Shown here piece after piece: positions 1 through 5,651 of a stretch of 6,347 bases of DNA. This DNA is from Bacillota bacterium (lineage in GTDB: Bacteria; Bacillota; Clostridia; Peptostreptococcales; Anaerovoracaceae). The position numbers were made by a program, and so were the translations under genes. Under the pieces are notes generated by a model. The model ran no database searches, was not told the DNA's origin, and saw only the letters and a list, made by a program, of their open reading frames with translations. The stretch spans positions 1 through 6,347 of the forward strand of contig JAEDNK010000088.1 in NCBI GenBank assembly GCA_016302545.1. The letters are read 5' to 3'. Positions within the stretch are counted from its first letter, which is position 1; each line of letters begins with the position of its first letter.

Positions 1-1198
1 GGAAAGGGTCAATACGGCAGCTGACTTCGGCGAAGCCTACGACGGCAGAGGCAAGCTCCTCATGCCGGCTTTTTACAACTCACACGGCCACTCGCCTATG
101 GCACTTATGCGCGGTTACGGCGAAAACATGGTGCTGCAGGACTGGCTTAACAAGCTGATTTTTCCATTTGAAGATAAACTGGACAGCAATGCGGTGTACT
201 GGGGCACGACCCTTTCCATGGCGGAATCCATGAGATTCGGAATAGTTTCCACCACGGACATGTACTATTTCATAGACGACATGGTGCGCGCCACAGACGA
301 TGCGGGGATGAAGGCCAACATCAGCCGCGCCATCGTAAACTTCGATGACTCCGATGTATGGCAGCTTCCGTCAATGCAGGAAATGAAACGGACCTTTGAA
401 GCATATCATAATATGAATGACGAAAAAATAAAGATGGATGTAAGCATACACGGGGAATACACCTCCAACCATCTGGCAGTTGAGGCCGTAGCCGCTTTCG
501 GACGCGAACACGGAGCCAATATGCACATCCACATTTCCGAGACTCGCTCCGAACACGAGGAATGTAAGGCACGCCACGGCGGAATGACCCCTGTGCAGTA
601 TTTCAACAGTCTGGGCGCATGGGATATGCCCGCCACGGCTGCTCACTGCGTGTGGATAGAAGGAGAGGACTTCGACATCCTCAAAGAAAAGAGCGTGACC
701 GTAGCCACAAACCCTGTCAGCAACCTGAAGCTGGCAAGCGGAGTCTGCAACGTGCCTAAGCTTCTTGACATGGGCATAAACATAGCCATCGGAACTGACA
801 GCGTGGCCAGCAACAACAGCTTGAACTTTTTCGAGGAAATGAAGGTCATGGCGCTGGCAGCCAAGGAAAAATTCTCAGACCCTACGGCAGTGACGCCGCA
901 GCAGGTTCTGAGAGCCGCAACCGTAAACGGAGCAAGAGGTCAGGGCAGAGCAGACTGCGGACTCCTTAAAGAGGGAAACAGAGCAGACCTCATCGTGGTT
1001 GACCTTAACCAGCCTAACATGCATCCGATACACAATCTTACAAACAATCTGGTATATTCCGCCTCCGGAAGCGATATAGTGCTTACTATGGCAGACGGAA
1101 AGGTTCTTTACGAAAAAGGCGAGTATAAGACCATAGACATAGAAAAGACTATCTTTGAGGCAGCAAGAGCCACAGAGAAGATATTGAAGCAGCTTTAA
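1..1198 (+). CDS. Amidohydrolase, MTA/SAH deaminase-like (5'-partial)
   Basis: Probably a metal-dependent cytosolic deaminase of 5'-methylthioadenosine, S-adenosylhomocysteine or a related nucleoside. The reading frame is open from base 2, so the true N-terminus (roughly 40-50 residues of the small beta domain) lies off the window. The Met at 62 is internal, inside the block that carries the first metal motif. Counting that Met as 1, the TIM-barrel motifs appear in order: NSHGHS (metal HxH, His8/His10), a conserved His130 in SIHGEY, HIHISE (His155/157, Glu160), AAHC (His195), NPVSNLKLASG (217-227) and GTD (Asp246, metal/catalytic). The C-terminal RADLIVVDL strand is typical of the superfamily. 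The full set of metal ligands suggests an active enzyme. The residue before NPVSN is Thr216, where several characterised relatives have His. The stop is 24 nt before the flippase gene, so co-transcription is likely. Superfamily is near certain; the exact substrate is inferred. Confidence 0.88.
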   Translation, partial: ERVNTAADFGEAYDGRGKLLMPAFYNSHGHSPMALMRGYGENMVLQDWLNKLIFPFEDKLDSNAVYWGTTLSMAESMRFGIVSTTDMYYFIDDMVRATDDAGMKANISRAIVNFDDSDVWQLPSMQEMKRTFEAYHNMNDEKIKMDVSIHGEYTSNHLAVEAVAAFGREHGANMHIHISETRSEHEECKARHGGMTPVQYFNSLGAWDMPATAAHCVWIEGEDFDILKEKSVTVATNPVSNLKLASGVCNVPKLLDMGINIAIGTDSVASNNSLNFFEEMKVMALAAKEKFSDPTAVTPQQVLRAATVNGARGQGRADCGLLKEGNRADLIVVDLNQPNMHPIHNLTNNLVYSASGSDIVLTMADGKVLYEKGEYKTIDIEKTIFEAARATEKILKQL

Positions 1199-1222
1199 TT
1201 TAAGAAAGGGATTTTTCCTGTT

Positions 1223-2836
1223 ATGTCAAAAAACAGCTTTTTAAAAGGAGCGGCTATTCTGGGAATCGCAGGCATAATCGTAAAGGTTATGGGCGTTTTC
1301 TTCAGAATCCCCCTGACCATGTGGATAGGCGAAAACGGCATGAGCTATTACGGCTCTGTCTATCCTATATACACTTTGTTTCTGATAATATCAACGGCAG
1401 GCATACCGGTAGCAATCTCCAGAATGGTTTCCGAGAGGATTGCCGTCAAAAACTATGCCGGAGCGCACAAGGTCTTTCAGATTTCTGTCTGGCTTATGGC
1501 GGCCTTGGGTTTTATCTCCTTCTGCATAGTTTACTTTAATGCAGGATTTATAGAAGAATCTATACTGCGAAACCCCGGCTCACGGCTTTCTCTGGAGGCA
1601 ATAGCGCCTTCGCTTATTCTGGTGCCTATAATGTCGGCTTACAGAGGATATTTCCAAGGACGGCAAAACATGAACCCGACGGCTGTTTCCCAGCTTTTCG
1701 AGCAGCTCTTCAGAGTAGTGGTGGGGCTGGGGCTGGCATATTTTCTCCTAGATGCAGGCTATGAGGCCGTGTGCGCGGGAGCAACCTTCGGCTCTACGGC
1801 AGGTGCCGGAGCAGGCTTGTTTATTGTAGTAATAATATATCTTTTAAGTCTTAAGACCATAAAGCGTTATATCAGGCGAAACAAGTCTCACAGCGAAATT
1901 GAAAGCAGCTGGAGCATAATCAAAAAAATCCTGATAATCGCTGTTCCTATTACCATAGGCTCGTCCATACTTCCTCTCATGGAGGCAATAGATTCCTCCA
2001 TGGTAATGGGAAGACTTCAGGACACGGGCTGGACCATCGCCCAGTCAAAGGCTCTCTGGGGAAGATTCAGCGGATACTGTAACTCCATCATCGGACTGCC
2101 CCAGGTCTTCGTTCAGGCGATAGCCATGAGTCTGGTGCCGGCCATTTCCGCCGGATTTAAAGTAAAGGACATGACCGAAGTAAGGGAGAATATGAAATTT
2201 TCCATGCGAAGCGCCATGATTATTGGTTTTCCTTGTGCTGTGGGAATTTTTTCGCTGGCTCACCCTATACTCAGCCTCCTTTACAGAGATCCGGACAGGG
2301 CGGCGGAGGTTGCGGCGGCAGCGCCTACTCTGCAGGTGATGTGCCTGTGCATAATATTTATGTCGTCCCTTCAGACTCTTACGGGAATTCTTCAAGGAAT
2401 AAACAGGCAGAATGTGCCGGTAAAGAATCTGGCAATCGGCGCTGTGGCAAAGATAATAATCACATATATTTTCGTGGGAATCAAGGTTATCAATGTAAAC
2501 GGCGCCTCCCTGGGCACTATTGCGGCATATTTTATTGCAACGGTGCTGAACATGAGAGATATAAAGAAGTACAGCGGAGTTACATTTGACTTTAACATGA
2601 CCTTTGTGAAGCCTTTCATAGCCTCCGCAATCATGGGGGTCTGTGCATTTTCCTCGTACAAACTGCTTTTCATGGCCACCTCCTCCAACGATATCGCCTG
2701 TCTTGGAGCTATATTCATAGGTGTGATTGTTTACGGTATCCTTATACTGGGCTTCAAGGCTATAGCCAAGGAAGAAATAGCAAGACTTCCTAAGGGCGAC
2801 AAGCTTGTCAGAATACTTGATAAATTTATAAAATAA
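1223..2836 (+). CDS. SpoVB/YabM-type polysaccharide/lipid-precursor flippase (MOP superfamily)
   Basis: A polytopic inner-membrane protein of 537 residues with about 14 hydrophobic segments, the usual size and topology for the SpoVB/YabM/YtgP/MurJ group. Family members move undecaprenyl-linked sugars or lipid II across the membrane for peptidoglycan, spore cortex or polysaccharide synthesis. Family hallmarks seen are the N-terminal FFRIPLT block (26-32), the IAPSLILVPIMSAYRGYFQG stretch (127-146) followed by PTAVSQLFEQLFRV (152-165), and a C-terminal LQGINRQNVPVKN (410-422). Position directly before mazG matches Bacillus yabM more than spoVB or ytgP, so YabM-like is the better label by context. 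The ATG at 1223 has an AAAGGG Shine-Dalgarno at 1205-1210 with an unusually long 12-nt spacer. That site can fold into a small hairpin (AGGGA with TTCCT), which may lower translation. No in-frame ATG, GTG or TTG gives a better start. The substrate cannot be read from sequence. Confidence 0.92.
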   Translation: MSKNSFLKGAAILGIAGIIVKVMGVFFRIPLTMWIGENGMSYYGSVYPIYTLFLIISTAGIPVAISRMVSERIAVKNYAGAHKVFQISVWLMAALGFISFCIVYFNAGFIEESILRNPGSRLSLEAIAPSLILVPIMSAYRGYFQGRQNMNPTAVSQLFEQLFRVVVGLGLAYFLLDAGYEAVCAGATFGSTAGAGAGLFIVVIIYLLSLKTIKRYIRRNKSHSEIESSWSIIKKILIIAVPITIGSSILPLMEAIDSSMVMGRLQDTGWTIAQSKALWGRFSGYCNSIIGLPQVFVQAIAMSLVPAISAGFKVKDMTEVRENMKFSMRSAMIIGFPCAVGIFSLAHPILSLLYRDPDRAAEVAAAAPTLQVMCLCIIFMSSLQTLTGILQGINRQNVPVKNLAIGAVAKIIITYIFVGIKVINVNGASLGTIAAYFIATVLNMRDIKKYSGVTFDFNMTFVKPFIASAIMGVCAFSSYKLLFMATSSNDIACLGAIFIGVIVYGILILGFKAIAKEEIARLPKGDKLVRILDKFIK

Positions 2837-2859
2837 CCGGACAATTTGAGGTAATAATA

Positions 2860-3702
2860 ATGGTAAAAGAAAAGTATATTCATTTATGTGAGGAGGCTTC
2901 GGACAACCGGAGTGCAATCGACCGTCTTTATGAAATAGTAAAGGTGCTCAGGGTCCAGTGTCCTTGGGACAGGGTTCAGACCCATGAAAGCCTGAGACCC
3001 GGAATGCTTGAGGAAGCTTACGAAACCGTAGATGCTATCGACAATCAAGATATGGTTAATTTGCGGGAGGAACTGGGAGATGTACTACTACAGGTGGTAT
3101 TTCATTCCATTTTAGGAGAGGAAGCGAGCAATTTCGACCTGAAGGATGTTATTAACGAGGAATGTGAAAAGATGATTCGCCGTCATCCTCATGTTTTTTT
3201 GCAGGAAAACGCAAATAATACTCCAAAATCTATTGACAAAGTCCTTGAAAAATGGGAAAATATCAAAGAAAAGGAGAGAGGCGAGGAAAAGACGGCTTCT
3301 CGACTTGCCAAGGTGCCGAGAGCCCTGCCTGCGCTGACCAGAGCCTATAAGGTTCAGAAGAAGGCCGCAGAGGTAGGCTTCGATTGGGATGATGTATCGG
3401 AAGCCTTTGATAAGGTTCGTGAGGAAACCAGCGAGCTGACGGAGTGCTGCATGGCTGAATCCGCTGATAGAAAGGCTTTGGAGGAGGAGCTTGGTGACCT
3501 GCTTTTTTCGGTTGTTAATGTTTCCCGATTTTTAGGCATTGACCCGGAGGCATCTTTGGATTATACTATAAACAAGTTCATAAGAAGGTTTACTCATATT
3601 GAAGATAGTGCTTTGGCTTGCGGCAGAGCTCTTGAGGATATGAGCCTGTCTGAGATGGACGAGTTATGGAATGAAGCTAAGGATTTAGAGCGTTCCGTGT
3701 AA
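2860..3702 (+). CDS. mazG: Nucleoside triphosphate pyrophosphohydrolase MazG
   Basis: A cytosolic 280-residue enzyme that cleaves (d)NTPs to NMP and pyrophosphate. It is thought to clear non-canonical nucleotides and, in E. coli, to modulate (p)ppGpp-linked stress. Two tandem MazG domains are seen. In the first, the CPWDRVQTHESL block (34-45) is followed by LEEAYE (50-55) and the Mg-binding EELGD (70-74). In the second, RAYKVQKKAAEVGFDW (161-176) is followed by EETSE (188-192) and EEELGD (208-213). The linker carries RRHPHVF (107-113) and the RALPAL motif (154-159). Length and motif order match E. coli MazG (about 263 residues). The N-terminal tetrapyrrole-methylase domain fused to MazG in Bacillus YabN is absent. 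The start is supported by GAGGT at 2848-2852, 7 nt before ATG, and by the short 23-nt gap after the flippase gene, which implies one transcript. Confidence 0.96.
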   Translation: MVKEKYIHLCEEASDNRSAIDRLYEIVKVLRVQCPWDRVQTHESLRPGMLEEAYETVDAIDNQDMVNLREELGDVLLQVVFHSILGEEASNFDLKDVINEECEKMIRRHPHVFLQENANNTPKSIDKVLEKWENIKEKERGEEKTASRLAKVPRALPALTRAYKVQKKAAEVGFDWDDVSEAFDKVREETSELTECCMAESADRKALEEELGDLLFSVVNVSRFLGIDPEASLDYTINKFIRRFTHIEDSALACGRALEDMSLSEMDELWNEAKDLERSV

Positions 3703-3710
3703 CTATGTAC

Positions 3711-3719
3711 TGGTATTAT
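3711..3719 (+). promoter_or_regulatory. Extended -10 promoter for the HU gene
   Basis: TGGTATTAT matches an extended -10 element (TGn plus TATTAT, five of six to TATAAT) and lies just after the mazG stop. No good -35 is seen 16-18 nt upstream, which extended -10 promoters can tolerate. Transcription would start near 3726, giving a leader of about 25 nt that includes the strong Shine-Dalgarno. The sharply different codon use of HU supports expression independent of mazG. This is inferred from sequence only. Confidence 0.45.
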
Positions 3720-3750
3720 ATTATGTTAGATTATGAAGGAGGAACTTTAA

Positions 3751-4029
3751 ATGAACAAAGCTGAATTAGTAGCTGCAGTAGCAGAGAAAACTAATTTTAC
3801 TAAGAAGGATGCAGAAGCAGCTATCAATGCTTTAGTTGCAAGCATTGAAGAAGCATTAGTTAAAGGTGATAAGGTACAGTTAATCGGTTTCGGTACTTTC
3901 GAAACTAAGGAAAGAAAGGCAAGACAGGGAAGAAACCCTAGACAGCCTGAAGAGATCATCGAAATCGCTGCATCAAAGGCTCCTACTTTTAAGGCAGGTA
4001 AAGCTTTAAAGGACGCTGTAAATAAATAG
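3751..4029 (+). CDS. HU-family DNA-binding protein
   Basis: A small (92 residues) basic, dimeric nucleoid protein that bends and packages DNA. The whole HU fold is visible: the helical N-terminal half beginning MNKAELVAAVAEKT, the core GFGTFETKERKARQGRNP (46-63) that leads into the DNA-binding arm with its intercalating proline in RNP, and the C-terminal APTFKAGKALKDAVN (77-91). The usual TG turn after RNPQ is replaced by QP (RNPRQPEE), an arm-tip variant. AAGGAGG at 3736-3742, 8 nt before ATG, is the strongest ribosome-binding site in the window. All five Leu are TTA, all four Arg AGA, all five Thr ACT and all three Pro CCT, unlike its neighbours. This is typical of a very highly expressed gene. 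Position between mazG and the S4 gene is a recurrent clostridial arrangement. Confidence 0.97.
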   Translation: MNKAELVAAVAEKTNFTKKDAEAAINALVASIEEALVKGDKVQLIGFGTFETKERKARQGRNPRQPEEIIEIAASKAPTFKAGKALKDAVNK

Positions 4030-4075
4030 TCAGCGTATAATAATGTCAATTTATTATTGATTGATTATGATAATT

Positions 4076-4097
4076 AAGGTGAGAAATTACCTTTTTT
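4076..4097 (+). terminator. Weak rho-independent terminator after HU
   Basis: AAGGTG (4076-4081) can pair with TACCTT (4088-4093) around a 6-nt loop, with one G-T pair, and the right arm runs into six T residues (4092-4097). The stem is short and weak, so it may only attenuate the HU transcript and let some read-through reach the S4 gene. No convincing promoter is seen for the S4 gene itself. Confidence 0.4.
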
Positions 4098-4103
4098 ATA
4101 ACA

Positions 4104-4121
4104 CGGTCTTCGGACCGAAGA
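4104..4121 (+). other. UUCG-capped hairpin with an alternative fold in the S4-gene leader
   Basis: CGGTC-TTCG-GACCG (4104-4117) forms a perfect 5-bp stem capped by a C(UUCG)G tetraloop, a very stable RNA fold. The same bases also form TCTTC-GGACC-GAAGA (4107-4121), so the two folds exclude one another. As DNA, TCTTCGG-A-CCGAAGA is an almost perfect 15-bp palindrome and could be a protein site. No T-run follows, so it is not a rightward terminator. Its role is unknown. Confidence 0.5.
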
Positions 4122-4125
4122 AATT

Positions 4126-4152
4126 TAAACCTAATAGCTCATTATAGGTTTA
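4126..4152 (+). other. Hairpin abutting the S4-gene translation start
   Basis: TAAACCTA (4126-4133) and TAGGTTTA (4145-4152) are perfect 8-bp complements around an 11-nt loop. The right arm ends at the A of the upstream ATG (4152) and stops 2 nt before the AAAGG Shine-Dalgarno at 4155-4159. In RNA this would place a stem right at the ribosome landing site of the S4-domain gene. A regulatory role is inferred from position only. Confidence 0.5.
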
Positions 4153-4163
4153 TGAAAGGCGTT

Positions 4164-4406
4164 ATGAGAATCGATAAATTTCTTAAAAATTCCAGACTGA
4201 TAAAACGGCGGACCGTAGCGAAAGAAGCTTGTGATCAGGGGCGTATTTCCATAAACGGGAAGCCTGCAAAAGCCGGTACTGAAGTCAAAGTGGGTGACAT
4301 CATCCATATCGAATTTGGCAACAGCTCGGTGTCAGCCAGGGTTTTGGAACTTTGCGAATCTTGTAAAAAAGAAGCCGCAACAAAAATGTATGAAATAATT
4401 CAGTAA
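4164..4406 (+). CDS. S4-domain RNA-binding protein, RqcP/YabO-like
   Basis: An 80-residue protein that is almost entirely one S4 RNA-binding domain. Its start, MRIDKFLKNSRLIKRRTVAK, aligns nearly residue for residue with Bacillus subtilis YabO (RqcP). RqcP binds the 50S subunit and peptidyl-tRNA and works with RqcH to add C-terminal alanine tails to stalled nascent chains. Arg2, Asp4 and the RR at 15-16 are kept, as is the S4 core DQGRISINGKPAK. I chose ATG 4164 because it restores the family N-terminus and has AAAGG at 4155-4159, though with only a 4-nt spacer. An in-frame ATG at 4152 would add MKGV and has little Shine-Dalgarno. A CESC pair (Cys64, Cys67) near the C-terminus is absent from the B. 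subtilis protein. The stop codon sits inside the left arm of the terminator. The heat-shock S4 protein Hsp15 is a relative but less likely given the length and synteny. Confidence 0.9.
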   Translation: MRIDKFLKNSRLIKRRTVAKEACDQGRISINGKPAKAGTEVKVGDIIHIEFGNSSVSARVLELCESCKKEAATKMYEIIQ

Positions 4407-4433
4407 AAAAGGCCAGAGATGGCCTTTTTTACT
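4402..4433. terminator. Bidirectional rho-independent terminator between convergent genes
   Basis: AGTAAAAAAGGCC (4402-4414) and GGCCTTTTTTACT (4421-4433) pair perfectly over 13 bp around the loop AGAGAT. The GGCC core is followed by six T on the plus strand, and the matching A-run gives six T on the minus strand, so it can end both the S4 transcript and the convergent yetF-DUF4363 transcript. The left arm contains the S4 gene's TAA stop. Confidence 0.92.
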
Positions 4434-4464
4434 TTTCAGTGCAATATCTGCGTAATCTTATAAT

Positions 4465-4848
4465 CTAAAGAATGTTTGATGCTGAGACTTCATCGTTCTT
4501 TTTGAGGAAGGTCAGCTGCTCTATCATGGAGTTCAGCTCGCCGGAGGAGTTGGACACATCCTCCGCCTTTACATATTTAATTGCCCTTGCCAGGGAATAG
4601 TCAATTTCATTGACCGTCTGTGTGTCAAGGAAAAGCAATGCCACTTTTTTATACTTATGCCAGTCCTTGTCGAGCTCTTTCATAAGCTGTTTGCTTTCTT
4701 CCCATTGCTCAGCCTCCACAGCCGGGATTATCTCCTTTTTTAAGGAGTGTGTGTAGGAGTCGATATTGTCAGAGGAATAATCAAAGAATACAAGCCATGT
4801 GCCTATAAGCAGGGCAACTGCTGCAATTGATATAATCAGGTCTCTCAT
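4465..4848 (-). CDS. DUF4363 family membrane-anchored protein
   Basis: A 127-residue protein of unknown function. One N-terminal hydrophobic segment (about residues 4-22) follows a short MRD start, so it is probably a single-pass membrane anchor or uncleaved signal. The rest is charged and predicted helical, with WEESKQLMKELDKDWHKYKKV (49-69) and a later IDYSLARAIKYVKAED stretch (82-97), the pattern I associate with DUF4363. Its ATG overlaps the yetF stop as ATGA, so translation is probably coupled. GGAGGTG (minus strand, 4860-4854) lies 5 nt upstream within the last yetF codons. DUF4363 genes commonly sit directly after DUF421/YetF genes in spore-forming Clostridia, so a joint role at the membrane is plausible, but no biochemical function is established. 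Confidence 0.82.
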   Translation of the reverse strand: MRDLIISIAAVALLIGTWLVFFDYSSDNIDSYTHSLKKEIIPAVEAEQWEESKQLMKELDKDWHKYKKVALLFLDTQTVNEIDYSLARAIKYVKAEDVSNSSGELNSMIEQLTFLKKNDEVSASNIL

Positions 4849-5552
4849 ATTTTCACCTCCGATGCAAAAGGCGTTGAGTTATCCGAGCGAAGATATACAT
4901 GAAAACTCTTGTTTTCGTCGTAAAAAGCCAGAAAAATGTTGTCGTAAGACATAATGCCTGCAGCAGCCAGTTTCTGTTTAAAAAGATCCTCCGGTGTGCC
5001 TGAAGCCAGCAGATTTTTCAAATATAGGGTTCCGTCTGAAACTACAATCATGGGAAGCAGTCCTTCATTTGCCGTGAGACCCATATCCTTAGGAGTCAGC
5101 GGTTTCTGGTCTGCTTTGGGAATGACTGTCAGCTGTCCGTTGGATTCCATAATGGCGTATTCCACATTGCTGAAGGAAGGGCAGTTTTCAAGCCGCAGCT
5201 GTTCCAGCAGGTCGGTGCTGGTTATTCTGAGCTTTCCCATCTCCTTGATGTTAAGCTTTCCCTTTTCGATGAGAATGCTGGGTTTGCCCGAAACGAGATT
5301 TTTAAATTTTTCACACTTAATGGAAAGAAATGCGATGAGCACCTGCAGGAACATCAGGGTAAAGATTGCCATAACTCCGTTAATCAGCGATGTGGTGGGG
5401 TCGTCGATGGGCATGGCGGCAAGTTCGGCTATCATGAATACGATCACAAGCTGGAAAGGAGACATTTTTGAAAGCTCTGATTTTCCCATTATACGCACGG
5501 CTATGAGCACGATGATGTAAAGGACAAAGGTTCTGATTGCTACGATTAACAC
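4845..5552 (-). CDS. YetF-like DUF421 membrane protein
   Basis: A 235-residue membrane protein of the YetF/DUF421 family. Three hydrophobic segments are seen at about 3-22, 33-49 and 57-76, with the family motif RIMGKSELSKMSPFQLV (20-36) between the first two. The cytoplasmic DUF421 domain follows, with GKPSILIEKGKLN (89-101), DLLEQLR (114-120) and VEYAIMESNGQLTVIPK (130-146). Molecular function is not settled; in Bacillus, relatives occur in the spore inner membrane and affect its integrity. The start is GTG at 5552, supported by GGAGGTG (minus strand, 5564-5558) 5 nt upstream and by the family N-terminus. An out-of-frame ATG at 5554 overlaps the GTG by one base and stops after two codons. 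It is the first gene of a two-gene operon with DUF4363. Confidence 0.92.
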   Translation of the reverse strand: MLIVAIRTFVLYIIVLIAVRIMGKSELSKMSPFQLVIVFMIAELAAMPIDDPTTSLINGVMAIFTLMFLQVLIAFLSIKCEKFKNLVSGKPSILIEKGKLNIKEMGKLRITSTDLLEQLRLENCPSFSNVEYAIMESNGQLTVIPKADQKPLTPKDMGLTANEGLLPMIVVSDGTLYLKNLLASGTPEDLFKQKLAAAGIMSYDNIFLAFYDENKSFHVYLRSDNSTPFASEVKI

Positions 5553-5590
5553 ATTAGCACCTCCGAATTGATATAATTTAATACTTGTTA

Positions 5591-5619
5591 TTGTTTGTCG
5601 GCGGCTGATTTGTTATACT
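5591..5619 (+). promoter_or_regulatory. Sigma-A-type promoter for the MFS gene
   Basis: TTGTTT (5591-5596) and TATACT (5614-5619) are 17 nt apart, with a TG one base upstream of the -10 (TGtTATACT, extended -10). The expected start near 5626 leaves a leader of about 26 nt containing the ribosome-binding site at 5639-5643. Spacing and -10 quality are good; the -35 matches only three of six. Confidence 0.65.
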
Positions 5620-5651
5620 ATTTTTCATGTAAAATGGCAGGAGTGTAAAAA

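Noticed and set aside
62..64. ATG as the deaminase start
   Set aside because: The frame is open upstream to base 2 with typical amidohydrolase residues (DGRGKLL), and a start here would leave the HxH motif only seven residues from the N-terminus, so it is internal.
371..646. Short minus-strand open frames inside the deaminase gene
   Set aside because: They are antisense to conserved TIM-barrel coding sequence, with no ribosome-binding site or family likeness seen.
2045..2917. 290-codon open frame on the minus strand across the flippase and mazG genes
   Set aside because: It is antisense to two clear family proteins, shows no recognisable domain, has a Cys/His-rich odd composition, and is best explained as a reflection of their codon bias.
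4036..4041. Perfect TATAAT as a promoter for the S4 gene
   Set aside because: There is no -35 at 16-18 nt and no TG extension, and the stretch is generally AT-rich, so the match may be chance.
4039..4058. AATAAT/ATTATT inverted repeat after HU
   Set aside because: The stem is only six A-T pairs around an 8-nt loop, too weak to call as a terminator or operator.
4954..5520. 188-codon open frame on the plus strand within yetF
   Set aside because: It lies opposite a well-supported DUF421 gene and its protein is Ser/Met-rich with no known motif.
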